From Oryzias latipes (lineage: Eukaryota; Chordata; Actinopteri; Beloniformes; Adrianichthyidae), in assembly GCF_002234675.1 (NCBI RefSeq), contig NC_019870.2, forward strand, positions 979,985-1,043,984: a stretch of DNA of 64,000 bases, read 5' to 3'. Of the stretch, positions 1 to 11,025 are shown piece after piece. Below the pieces are notes generated by a model. The model did not search any database. It was not told where the DNA came from and saw nothing but the letters and a program-made list of their open reading frames with translations. The first letter of the stretch is position 1; each line of letters begins with the position of its first letter. A program made the translations under genes and the position numbers.

Positions 1-95
1 CAGACCAGAACCAAACCTGGACCAGACCAGAACCAGACCAGAACCAGGTCTGGATCAGACCAGAACCAGATCAGGATGAGACCAGAACCAGAAGG
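1..95. repeat. Degenerate ACCAGA-type simple repeat
   Basis: The left edge is built from loosely repeated accagaccag / aaccagatc units. A similar degenerate tract occurs at about 52060-52230. It has no coding signal. It is a low-complexity repeat that continues beyond the window edge. Confidence 0.6.
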
Positions 96-960
96 TCTGC
101 AGACATAAAGAGAGGACTGTGGTGAAAAGTTTAAAATCATTCCAGGATGATATTTAACACTTTAAAAGGAAAGAGGAAAAGATTAAAAGAAGATTCAACA
201 CAATGGAGCTCAGATACCCCCCCCCCCCCAGGTACACTCAGAAGGTCACAAAGGCTAGTGGGGGGGGGGGGGGTGTCTTAAAGTCATTTCTGGGATTCAC
301 TGCAGCAAAACAGGCAGCTGTGACTCCACCCACATCCACCCGACGGCTGGAAGACGGAAACAGGAACAACAGCTGCGATCATAACACAGATGAGCCCCCC
401 CCCCCTCCCCAGAGGAAAAAATAATAAAAATGTTTTAAATAAACATCAAAAAAATCTATTTACTGATCCAGGACAACAAAATCCTTTGTATTTGTGAAGT
501 TTGTTTCATCGTTCATCCGTCTCTCTGTCCATTCTGTCATCTTTTTATTCATCCTTCCATCCATTACTCTCCGGGGGGGGGGGGGGGGGATCCACACTGA
601 TCCATCATCTGCCCCCCCCCCGGAGCAGACAGATGCTGACGAAGGTTTGTGGTTCTCAGAGGTTCCCTTGTTGTTTGGGTTTCACATGTTAGTAACATGT
701 AACATGTAACACGAAACGTTTAACATGTAACGTGAAACACGTAACATGAAACATGGAACATGAAACGCAGCTGGAACCAGAATATTTAGTCTGATTGTAA
801 GTTTGAGTCCATGGATCAAATATTTCGGTTAAACCGTCGCTCAATCGTTTATTCTGATCATTTCTTCAGTCTGCAGCTTTTTACTGAAGTATTCCGGTTA
901 ACCGTATTTTTGCCCCCATATTGGGGTCTCACGGGGAGGGGGGCAGTTTCCTAAAGTCTG
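96..960. other. No gene seen; homopolymer C/G runs and a short ACATG repeat
   Basis: No coding exon is recognisable. The stretch holds C or G runs near 220, 260, 395, 572 and 611, and a degenerate 10-12 bp repeat of gtaacatgaaac type at about 689-768. Short ORFs here only read through these runs. Confidence 0.5.
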
Positions 961-1290
961 GTTCCGGCTCTGCCTCGCTCCGCCCCTGAGTCGTGCAGCT
1001 TTACAGCAGGATCGAACCTCAGAGTGACGGACGCTGAACTCCAGGTTCCCCCACAGCCTCCCCTCTCCCTTTTGTGGCACGCGCTCACACCTGCGCCCGC
1101 GCGGCCCAAGCCCCCTCGCGCAGAGAGCCACCGTGGACGCGCGGACAGGTGAGTGCGCGTGTCCGCTGCTTCCCGCCGCAGCGCCGCGCGGATCTCCGCG
1201 GCGTGACGCTCAGCCGCCGACCGAGGATTGCACGCGGCGCCGCTCCGGGATCCGGGATCCGCAGCAGGTCAGTCCTGGTCCTGGGGGAGT
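960..1290 (+). promoter_or_regulatory. CpG-rich segment with strong splice donor; putative first exon/promoter
   Basis: This is a sharp local rise in GC and CpG content, with many CGCG and GCGC steps, in otherwise AT-balanced DNA. A consensus donor (gacag then gtgagtgcg) sits at 1148/1149 on the + strand, and a weaker one (gcagcag then gtcagt) at 1267/1268. This is the usual look of a vertebrate CpG-island promoter with a noncoding first exon. The next + strand gene is npy4r at 16002, whose coding exon is preceded by an acceptor at 15816, so a 5' UTR exon for npy4r is possible. That link is inference. No protein-coding start is convincing here. Confidence 0.45.
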
Positions 1291-3340
1291 CTCTGATGGG
1301 GGGGTCAGCGGTGTGTGTTTGATGCTAATTGGACTCGTTCCTGCGCGCGAGCGCCGCGTGACTGATGGTTCGTGGTTGATGATGCTGAGCTCGCGATTCC
1401 CGGTTTAACGGAGACCAACGAGCTGCAACATTTCGGACAGGAAGTGACCCCAGAAAGTCTCACTTTAGTGTCTTTGATGACGTCAGAGGGTTTTGAACCA
1501 AAACGCAGCAGAGCGTTTCCATCAGTTCTTGAACTCGCGGTTATTTTTCTAACTGAAGGCGGATAAAATTCAGTTCTTGGTGGAAGAACTTTTTAGCTTT
1601 GACTGAACCGGGTCTACGGGAAACCGGGTCGGTTCTCAGCCTGGACCACACAGAGAGATCAGTCAACAAGGATGGACCGGACTGAGATGGTTCTGAATCA
1701 AAGATCTCTGGTGGTCTGGTTCGGTTTCTTACCTTCAGCCTAAGTCTGGTCTGGTTCTGCTAACCCGGGTCCAGTTTTTGTTTGCTTCAGGATGAGTCAG
1801 TCGGTTCAGTTCCAGCTCTGGTGTTATATATTTGGTTTGGCTCCAGTATTGGTTCTGTTTATTTGCTCCACTTTGTGTATTGGGTCTGTTGGTTTGGTTC
1901 TGCTCAGACCAAACCTGCTGCATGGAGTCTGGGTGTTCTGGGTCAGTTTGTTCTGACCCATTCCAGAATTGTAGAGTCGGACACCACTGCAACATGGCGA
2001 ATGCACTAAATAGTGAGTAAGGAAGGAAATCAGACACAATCCCCCAAATCCAGGGTCCTGGAAATTTCCCAGAAGTCTCTGCACAAAACCAGTGTGCATC
2101 GATGCTCAGTAGATCGGTGAATATAGACCACAATGCATTGCGTTGGACCAATTTTTGCCAAAAAATGTTTCAGAAGACAGAGGAGTCATAATTTAGATTA
2201 AGTCTAGAAACGCTGGTCTGGGTCAAGGTGGGCCCAGTAAGAACCAAAGAATCTGTTTTCACGTGTGTCAACTTTATATCGTGTTTTTTTCTAGTCTGGA
2301 TTCCATGGATTGTTCTGGTTGGATCTGGATCCAGCCCTCTCTGGTTTTCTGTGGCCCACTTCTAGAATGAGCTTTCTGGGGTCTTTCAGTCTGGACTCGC
2401 CTGAAAGAAGAGGTCATTCATGTCTGCCACTGATCTGATCTAGTTTTAGTTTGCTGGTCTGGTTTGGTTCTGAATTGGCTCATCTACTGCAGTGAAGGAT
2501 TGGTTTTGGTTATTTAGTTTCGATCCAGTCCAGATGAACTGCCCTGATGACCTTGTTCATCTTCAGAGTGGTTCCGGTTGAGTATGCATCTGGTCGTCTT
2601 GGTTGGATCCAAAAAGAACTTGGTCTCGGTAAATTGCTCCAGGTTTAAGCTGTTGGAATGGTCCCTTCAGGTCTTGTTTTTTCTGATTGGGTCCAGTCTG
2701 GATCATCTGGATTTTTCCAGGTCCATATCTGGTCTCAAAGATCTGGTCTTAACCACTGCTGCCATCTGATTTTCTCCCGGTTGAGGTCTGTAGTCACTGA
2801 GTCTCGTTTTTATTGCTATTCTGCAGACAAACAGACGTCTTGACTTTGTTTTAAAACCCGGACCAGGATCCAGGGATTTCACGGATGCTTCCAAGATCTG
2901 GAACCCTACTGTGTCCTTCAGATGAGCTTATCATGCTTTTGGTGTCGTAGATTTGTTCCCTTCCAGACTTTCCTCTGTTTCTAAGCAACAATTTGCTGCA
3001 CATCCATGTGGTCTTCAGACTCGCCTGAAGTAATCATGAAGCTGTTTGTGCTTTAGAGCACAGCTGGTCTAACCAGCAGGGGGCACTGGAGAGAACACAC
3101 AGACCTGTTTGATCCCTACTAGTTTATGTTTGACCAGACAGTCAGTTTAGGAAAAACAAGGCTCTGGGTTCACTTGCAAGTGAACCCTGATGTGGTTCAG
3201 CACCAGTATAAGCTGTAGTCACCACTGTCCTTACGGGTGGAAACAGCCCGCATTGAAAACCAATTTAACAAAAAGGTGTTCTCTCTTTTATCAATTTACA
3301 CAACTTAAAACTTTGATTAAAGAGGAGCAGGTTAATGCTC
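1290..3340. other. No gene seen; TTCTG/TGGTT-rich unique sequence
   Basis: No exon is recognisable. Parts (about 1600-2000, 2440-2760) are rich in degenerate ggttctg/tctggtc units. If the CpG exon at 960-1290 is real, this would be intronic. A 22-bp perfect palindrome at 3166-3187 is listed separately. Confidence 0.4.
3166..3187. repeat. 22-bp perfect palindrome
   Basis: The sequence reads gggttcacttg followed immediately by its exact reverse complement, with no spacer. It could be a dyad-symmetric protein site or a cruciform-prone relic. No function is assigned. Confidence 0.7.
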
Positions 3341-3359
3341 CGCAGGCGTCTAACCCAAA

Positions 3360-3850
3360 TGGGGCGTGTGCCCCAGCAGGCATTTGCTTCAGAGGTGTCT
3401 GCTTCAGCAGGCGTCTGCTCTAGCAGGCGTCTGCTTCAAGCAGGTGTCTGCGCTAGCAGGCGTCTGCTCCAGAGGTGTCTGCTTCAGAGGTGTCTGCTTC
3501 AGAGGTGTCTGCTTCAGAGGCGTCTGCTCTAGCAGGCGTCTGCTTCAAAGGTGTCTGCTTCAGAGGTGTCTGCTTCAGCAGGCGTCTGCTCTAGCAGGCG
3601 TCTGCTTCAAGCAGGTGTCTGCGCTAGCAGGCGTCTGCTTCAGAGGCGTCTGCTTCAGCAGGTGTCTGCTCTAGCAGGCGTCTGCTCTAGCAGGCGTCTG
3701 CTTCAAGCAGGTGTCTGCGCTAGCAGGCGTCTGCTCCAGAGGTGTCTGCTTCAGAGGTGCCTGCTTCAGCAGGCGTCTGCTCTAGCAGGCGTCTGCTTCT
3801 AGCAGGCGTCTGCTTCCAGCAGGCGTCTGCTCTAGCAGGCATCTGTGTCT
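3360..3850. repeat. Hierarchical minisatellite, 15-18 bp units (gcaggcgtctgctyyag type)
   Basis: About 490 bp of tandem units alternate between forms such as gaggtgtctgcttca and gcaggcgtctgctcta. They are grouped into higher-order blocks: the string from ctctagcaggcg through caagcaggtgtctgcgctag recurs at about 3418, 3590 and 3680. Several frames stay open only because the units lack stop codons. It is not a plausible gene. Confidence 0.85.
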
Positions 3851-5214
3851 GGAGGTAAAGAGACTGACGCTTCCTTCGTTTCTTGCAGAAGGTTTTGGGT
3901 TTCCTCAATCAGCTGCTCGCTGTCATAACAGGAGAAACAGAGAATCTGTTCTAGACTATTTTCAGCCGCAGATGAATCCACATGTGGTTCCAGAGTGGGT
4001 TTTAGGAAGTGGGATGACGGATGTGAAGCTGAGTCACAGGAACCCTCAGGATGTGTTCCTGCTGGGGGAGCAGGAGCTCCTGTTGGTTTTGAGGCACCAT
4101 CGTTTTCTGCTCTGCAGCTGAGTGATCAGATGTCCTGATGAGGAGCTGCAGCGATGGGTGAAGCTCCGCCCCCTCATCACAGCTGCTTAGCGAGGAGCTG
4201 AAGGTTTGGATCATCAGGCTGGATGTGTCTGGGCTCATGAGCACCTCCCCAGTCTGCCCAGCAACACCCTGGACCCGCCGCGGGGGAGGCGGGCAGGTAT
4301 GAGGCGGCTCCAGTTGCATCTTCAGGCTCCAGAGCAGCAGATCCGTTTCTGAAATGGATCTAGCAGAACCGGCCCGGCCCACGTTCCTGCTGCAGATGAG
4401 TTCAGTTCTGCAGCTCATTAGTAAGAGTTCAGCTGGTTTTTGTGACTGTGGAGACTTTCTGAGAGCATCAGAGGGAGCAGGAGGAGCTCATTCCCTTAAA
4501 TGAGAGGAGGGAGTGAGTTAAAGCTGGCCTCCTTTAGCGGTTGACACTAAATAAGACCACGCAGTGGGCGGGGCATGCAGAGAAACCAACTAAATAACTG
4601 CTACTCAACATTTTGCTGTGGTGGATGAAGCCGCCAACAGACGGCATGTTTGAAGCCGATCAGATGTTTGTTCCGCAGACAGACATATTTAAACTTTGCT
4701 GTTGATTTTTTCTGTCTTTATTTCTGATCAAGCATCAAATATTCTTGCAAAGAAGATTTTTTCCTTTTTCTTTGCTGTCACTTTTCCAAAAGGCCTTTAA
4801 AGTTTCAGCTTCCTTTCAGAGGTTTCCTGTCAGAGTTGCTGCCTGAACCGTTTTTAGAGACACGTCTGCTGTTCATTCTCATCAAAACGTTGTTTTCCTG
4901 AAGACACACTCCCATGGAAAAGCTGTGTTTAACGTCTTCATGGACCATTTCTCTGATGATCCTAGAAATCCTTCAACCATCCTTTTCCTGTTTCTCTTTC
5001 TTTATTCTAGTATCTTCCTCCAATTTTTCATCTATTTTAACCGTTAACTATTCAAATGTTCAGCTCTTTCAGCTTTTTCCCAGTTTTGGTTCTTCAAATC
5101 CTTGAACTTTTCCAGATATTCCAGGATTTCTGCCTCCATTGAAACACATGGGAATCCTTGGTGCAGAAGCTCGCTGGTTCGATACCCGGCTTTTCACAAA
5201 CATATCTTTTTTGT

Positions 5215-5377
5215 TATTGTGCAGTTTTCCCCTTATTTATGGTTAACTTTGATCATTTCTTTCATTATTTATTTTTGGGAGAGGGTGTTAACAAAAGGAT
5301 GGTGGGTTACCAGCTGAGGGGAATTTCTAATGAGCTCCTGCCGCTCTGCAGAAACTATGTGGATTGTGTTCTCTGAG
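5215..5377 (-). repeat. Unnamed dispersed repeat, copy A (minus strand)
   Basis: Read on the minus strand, the order of blocks atagtttctgcagagcg, caggagctcattagaaattc, ggtaaccc, catccttttgttaac and accctctccc matches the plus-strand copies at about 13190-13560 and 53490-53800. I do not recognise the family. The match is by eye. Confidence 0.5.
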
Positions 5378-7029
5378 TGTACGACCTGGAGGCCTCCTGT
5401 AGGCCACCGGACCGCCTCGTACAGCTTTGACCCGTTTTCCCCCACAGTCGGCCCGTATCCACCCGTCAGTGATGGTGAGATTCCATAAACACCCAGATGT
5501 GTCTTTGGATTTCTGCTGCTTTGTGTCTCGGGCGTCTGCATCGTCTCCTCATTTGTCTTCGTGAAACACGCCGCTGTCCTCATGAGTCTGCATGGACTGC
5601 ATATCTGATGAAGCGCCTGGGCCAACTGTCGCGCTGCTCCTCGTGAGAACGACAGACGGTGTCCAACCGATGGCCTCCTGACAGGCGACTTCATTTCAAT
5701 AAGAACGGCCGGGATGATCTGCAGACTGTCAGGGAGCCAGGAGATAATGAAGCAGCATCTCATTTACAGAATGAAGCGGCCCTGATGAACGCTGAGCCTC
5801 TCTGATCAAAGGGTTTTATCACAACAGCACATTATGGGATGATCTTCACGGCGCCTTTGGTGCAATGAGCTCCACCTCAGAGCAGAACCGCTGGAAGTGG
5901 AAGAAAAGTTCAGATTCACATCAGTGTTTACGAACCTCAGATCGAATGGATTCAGACCAAAACACAGAAGATGCTGGAACAATCCATGGTCATCGTCATT
6001 GCCCGCTAAAACCACGTCGCCAGCTGGGATCAGCCTCGTTTCCCTCCCGGATCTGGACCAGGAACCTTCAGCTCGTGGCTTCTGGCTGGACGTCCCAGAA
6101 ACGTCCCTGAAGCTGCAATGGAGCCAGAAAAACTGTTCAGCAGCAGAAAGTTAGGTGGGGGGCGTCTCCTTGAACTGTAGCCCCGCCCTCCAGGTCCAGT
6201 CAATCATCTTCTGGAGCTGCTGCAGATTAGCAAGCTTGGGGGGTGGGGTGGGGGGTTAGACAGAAACTTCCATCAAGGTCAAGCGGGCGAGACCAGGATG
6301 TGAGGATCTCCTCCCTCTGTGTTTTCTGAGCAGAAAACGACTCACTCAGTGTTTGTGTTCATTCAGGGCTTCATCACTGCCCCCCAGTGATGAAGGGGGC
6401 TGGGGGGTATTTTTGTTCTCCACTCTGATATGCAAATAAACGAGCTGATGCTCGAACAGTGGCGGAGCGTTGGGTCGGCGTCCCGCAGTCGTGCATGGAT
6501 TATCAAAGGCGGCTCGCAGCAAAGGCAAGTGGCTGATTGATCTCTGAATGTTCAGCGGGGGCCGGCGGCTGCTGAGCCCCCCCCAGCCCGGCATGGGGGG
6601 TCTGCTCTGGTTTCTCATCGGATCATTTCCTCTCCATCAGACAAAGGCCGCAGGAGTGCCGACCGAAGCGCGTTTGGGTCCTGAATAAACAGACGATGTG
6701 AGATTTAACCGGCCCGTAAACCAGAACCGCAGAGATTCTGTGTTCTGGATGGGAACTGGGCAGAACTTTGCTGTTCTGACCCAAAACATGCAGGAGAGCC
6801 CCAAATGGAGCTGCTGTGCTCATCATGTCAGCGACGTCTGTTCTGGAGAAGAAACTCTTTGTTTTTTATCTTCATTGGACCAAAAGCAGAAAAATATGTT
6901 TTTTTTTTGCAGCTTCACAGAAATGAGAACATTTAGAAAAAAAAACTTCCAAATGATGTAAAACCGTAGAAGAAGTAGTTCTGGTAGAAATACTGAGAAG
7001 AGTAAAACACCAGATTCCACCAGAACTCA

Positions 7030-7185
7030 CGGACGGGGACGGGGGGGGGGGGGGGGGGGCAGACGAGCCAGATGGGGGGGGGGGGGGGGGGGGGTCCACA
7101 ATCAGGTGTAGGAGCAGAGACGGGCCAACAGGAATCTGGAATCACTCCCACTCCCCCGGAGGGGAGCAGAGGATGAAGGCCTCAG
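7030..7185 (-). mobile_element. L2-type LINE 3' UTR fragment (minus strand) with expanded G runs
   Basis: The reverse complement carries gggagtgattccagattcc, ttggcccgtctctgctcc and tacacctg in the same order as the 3' UTR of the long L2-type element at about 60299-60480. Two G runs of about 20 nt (7040-7059, 7075-7094) have expanded inside it. It is a 5'-truncated, decayed copy. Confidence 0.55.
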
Positions 7186-8904
7186 GATCCGGTCTCCACA
7201 GACGTTGCGGTTCTGATTTTTGGATCCATCAAAACAGAGAAGAAGCAGATTCAGGGGAACCGTCGGGTGTTTCTGTGGATCCGTTCAGACGCTGAACGTT
7301 GACATCAGACCCGCACCAGAACCTTCAGTGATGACGTGGAAGACTCTTTCATTTCGGTTCCACCATCTCCAGAGCAGGCCCTCATCATGAAGCCTCCACC
7401 GCTGTGCTCAGCAGATGGTTTCCTCCTGTTGATGAGGCCTGCAGAGTCTGAGACGACGCTCGTCTGATCTTCAGCTGAGACATCTGGAAAGATTCATTCT
7501 TCTGTTTTCTGCGGTGAAAATCATTCACGTTTCCTCAGATTTCATGAGCTGTTAGATCTTCTCAGCACATGTGGAGCAGCGTGGGTCCAAAGGCTCAGAC
7601 AGGCCGCCTCGCTCCATCACTGCTGCTCTGCTGACAAAACTCTTGAGATCAGGAGTTCACCGGATGTAGGTCTTTTATTTTGAAAGTTGAGCAGGAGGAG
7701 CGGCTCCCCCTCATCATACTCATGAATCCACGCGGTTCAGGCGTGACTGAGCGAGTCCAGATTTAGGCTGGGGCGTGTCTGCACCATCCGTCCTCATGTC
7801 TGCCAGGAGCCCCGCCCTCGGTGACGGACCTCTGCGGCCCGGTTTCTGCAGGCTCAGAAGCTTTCAGAGGTCAAAACAATGAACTTTGCATCGTGTTGCC
7901 CTCCTGTCCTGACGTTACCATGGCGACGCTGCCCATTTGTCACGCTGTCATGGCAACAGATGGTAAATCACAACCTGAAATATAAAATAATGAAACTTGT
8001 TTTGTCCGTCAATTGAAATCTAATTTCAGAAAAGCGTCTCCTCTGCAGCAGCAGCTGCTCCGCCTCAGTGTTCTGCCGGTTTCATGCTTCCATACGAACG
8101 TTAATCTCATTTAGCTTCTGTAATTTACTTTAACCTCTAATCTCATTTCAGTCTTTTCTTTCTCTTCTTCATTTGATGAAACCGTCTCCAGGACTGTTGG
8201 TGAAGTCCAGGAGCCGTCTGTGGAATTTGTCCATTTGGAGCCCAGATGTTGCATCGGGACGGAAATGATCATGTTTGGGGGGGGGGGGTCATGCAGATCT
8301 TCATTCATGTTTTTATTATAACTCCCCCTTGGAACAAACATCTGCAGCGTTACAGCCCAGAGGAAACTCTGATCTCAGTTTGAAGGACTTTCCTTCAAGA
8401 TAAAAGCCCTTTTCTTAAAAACACTTAGAGGATTGTCTCGTTTCTTTGTCATCAGAGAAAAACGTCGACATCTTTGCCTCTCAGCTGCAGACGTGCAGCT
8501 CCGTGGACTCAACGTCTGAGGAGTTTCTGGTTTTTCAGGCGGAGCTTTAGGCTCGGTTGATGCAGCAGAACCGACTTCGGGCCCGAGCAGAAACATGCTG
8601 GTCGTCATGGAAACAGAGTTTCAAATCAAAACCCAAATCTATATGTGATCATGTTTACCGCAAAAAGGTAAAAAAAAACAGCAGAAACATCCAAGTTAAT
8701 CACACGGTGACCGGAGATGACTTGAATTCATGCTGAACGGATTCTGGTGTAAAAGGGAGGATCTGGATTAAATCTGACACATGTGGCGTCTATGGATTAA
8801 AGACTGAAGTGACTTCAGCTTCTCTGCTTTGACGTCTCGTCCTGTTTTTCACCTCAGTTTGGTTCCGTTTAAGGACACCATGGTTGCAAATTAAGCGCCT
8901 AAGG

Positions 8905-9083
8905 CTCGAGTCCCCAAATCCAGGCCTGGAGGGTCGGTGTCCTGCTGGTTTTCCAGAGAGACCTTCCTCATCTGCTGCTGATCACCTGATCAGGTGTGTT
9001 CAGCCAATGAGGAGCTTCAATGGCAGGTTGGTTGGAAAACATGTAGGACACCGGCCCTCCAGGCCTGGATTTGGGGACCCCTG
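8905..9083. mobile_element. hAT-like MITE with long inverted repeats and 8-bp target duplication
   Basis: The left arm (from 8911, tccccaaatccaggcctgga onward) and right arm (9034-9077) are inverted copies of about 44 bp. The right end reads ggggacccctg, so the terminus is CAGGGGTC-like, as in hAT elements. The flanking octamers gcctaagg (8897-8904) and gtctaagg (9084-9091) match at 7 of 8 bases, the size hAT transposases duplicate. A second copy of the terminus (caggggtccccaaatcc) follows at 9093-9109, facing the first. Confidence 0.7.
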
Positions 9084-9227
9084 GTCTAAGGACAGGGGTC
9101 CCCAAATCCAAACTCCACAGATGGATGAAGAGATGGATGGACGGGTGTGCCCCCCCCCATCAGATGCTGTCGGGTTTGAAACTCCAACAGTCACCTGGTT
9201 GAGGAGACCTCCATCTTCATCGTGACG

Positions 9228-9297
9228 TAGCGCTTTGGGATTTTATCTAAAATGTAAAGCGCATTCTAAATAAAATTTATTATTATTATTATTATGA
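9228..9297 (+). repeat. LINE/SINE-like 3' end with (ATT)n tail
   Basis: The motif gcgctttggga...taaataaaatttatt followed by ATT repeats is typical of fish retroposon 3' ends. Only the tail is recognisable. The family is uncertain. Confidence 0.4.
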
Positions 9298-9384
9298 CGG
9301 TTGCTGGAGCCCATCCCTGCTGTCTGAGTGGGAAAATGAACACCTAAACAAGAACGTAGCCATGAATCTATTTTATGAAATTTT

Positions 9385-9675
9385 TGGTAAATGGTAAATG
9401 GCGTATACTTATATAGCGCCTTTCTTCCTACAAGGACAAAGCGCTTTACAGTCACAGACCCATTCACCCAGTCACACACACATTCACACACGCAGTCACA
9501 CACTGGTGGTCGCTCCGCTGCCAAACACAGGCGCCCGCCTACCACCAGAGGCAGGGTGGGGTTCAGTGTCTTGCCCAGGGACACTTTGACTCATGGGCGT
9601 GCAAGGCGGGAATCGAACCTGCAACCTTACGATCATGGGACGACTGCCCTACCGCTGCACCACGGCCGCCCGTTG
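9385..9675 (-). mobile_element. tRNA-derived SINE (minus strand), near full length
   Basis: On the minus strand the head carries a box A-like tggtgcagcgg and a perfect box B ggttcgattcc with tRNA-like spacing. It is followed by a body with ccaccagtgtgtgac and a tail gtaaagcgctttgtccttg...gcgctatataagtat. The head lies at about 9672 and the tail at about 9390. A truncated relative with a near-identical tail lies at 27085-27165, and a more diverged copy at 12235-12455. The internal Pol III promoter layout is what a tRNA SINE should have. The subfamily name is not certain. Confidence 0.75.
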
Positions 9676-10680
9676 TGCAGGGGGGCTGAAAGCACTCCTG
9701 AGCATGGGAGGGGGGGATCAGGATTTGAACCAGGAACATTCTGACCGTGGGGCGACAGTGCTGATGGCAGCCTCCTGGGTTAAAAGGCTGATGGGCAGGT
9801 TTCTTGTGCAGGTTTCCTGAGGGGTCCCACAGGGCTCTGTAGCAGCCCCCCCTCTGTGGAGGGTCTGCATGTTCAATGGGGTGGGAGCAGAGCCAGGCAG
9901 CGGCTCTGCAGCGCCACCTCCGCCTCGGTCAATGGAGGTCCCGCTGTGGGTTTGTGCGTCTGCAGCTGTGTTGTGTGTCTGGACTGTCCTGCTGTTCCAG
10001 CAGCGTCCAGCTGAGATCTCCTCGCTGTTTCTGGAAGGAGGAGCTGGAGAAAAGATTTTTAATGAGGTTACGGCTCAGAATGACAGCCAATAATCAGAGT
10101 TTTCATGAGTCCGCCTGTCACGCTGACAGACAGCGGCGAGGAGCGACGCCTGCTTGGAGGCGTGTTTAACGTGATTCACGGAGACCTGCCAGGTGAGACG
10201 TCAATCGTGAAAGGAGCATTTATAGGTTAGGGCCTTCTGAGCTTGATCAACCTCCACATCCGTTTGCACAGTAATTCTGTGGGTCTGGGGGGTTTGAGCC
10301 ACTTCTGCCGGGAACAGCTGACAGTGACAAAGCTGTGATCCCACCACGGAGCTTCAGAGCGGCCGTCCAACCGCATCTTCTGAAGGTGAGCTCTGAACCT
10401 CTGAGGCAGGAGCCTCAGGAGCCGGTCCAAGTTCAGCAGAGGAGGTTGTGCTGTTTGCATCTTCATCCAGCCGGAGGGACTTTAAGGTTTCTAGCCGTGA
10501 ATGTGTCCGTGTCCGGTGCTGCTGTTCCGCCGTCACGTCCACACCTGTGGAGGAAAACAGGAGCAACAGTTACAGCTGTTAGCATTAGCATTAGCCCGGA
10601 TGGAAACACGCCGGGGGCTGGTACCTCTGCAGGGGCCACAAACGAGAAACAAGAGCCAAGACAAGTTCACGCCCTTCTGA
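9676..10680. other. No gene recognised
   Basis: An ORF at 9869-10093 (+) has a short hydrophobic stretch but no recognisable family, no splice context and overlapping competing frames. A brief ggggtcccacagggctctgt at about 9816 resembles the GVPQGS motif of LINE reverse transcriptases, but it is isolated. Confidence 0.35.
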
Positions 10681-11025
10681 CTCCAGGGGCCTGTTTCAGA
10701 AAGGAGGTTAAGTGTAAACTCTGAGTGCGTTAACCCTGAAATCAGGGAAACCCTGGGTTTTCCGTTTCAGAATGGGAGGTTTGTTAAACCAGAGAAAGCA
10801 GAGTAAGTCAAACCCGTTTCTGAAAGATAGGTAACTTATACTCGGAGTCAGTGTCCATGGTTACTTATGCTGTGAACCTAACCTGGTCGGGAGCAGGTTT
10901 TATTCTCTAAACTCAAGGTTTCTGCCGGTCCCCTCCCCTTTTTTAAAGACGAAGCGGTATTTCTCGCTTTAACCTTCATTGCCCACATGTCCGTCACACA
11001 GACAGAGACGGTCTAAGTGACAAGA

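Larger units (their letters stand above)
3850..8880. other. Mostly unrecognised non-coding sequence
   Basis: No exon chain or family is recognisable in this 5 kb. Contained pieces listed separately are a minus-strand copy of an unnamed dispersed repeat (about 5215-5377) and an L2 3' UTR fragment with G runs (about 7030-7185). The ORF on the minus strand at 4002-4418 has no recognisable domain. Confidence 0.4.

Noticed and set aside
3335-3908. Overlapping ORFs rich in RRLLQ/CLLQ
   Set aside because: They are repeat-driven frames of the 15-18 bp minisatellite.
4002-4418. 138-aa minus-strand ORF
   Set aside because: No recognisable domain, composition typical of chance frames in GC-rich DNA, and no exon partners seen.
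9869-10093. ORF with a hydrophobic segment as a possible small membrane protein
   Set aside because: No family resemblance and no supporting splice or promoter signals, and another frame overlaps it with equal length.
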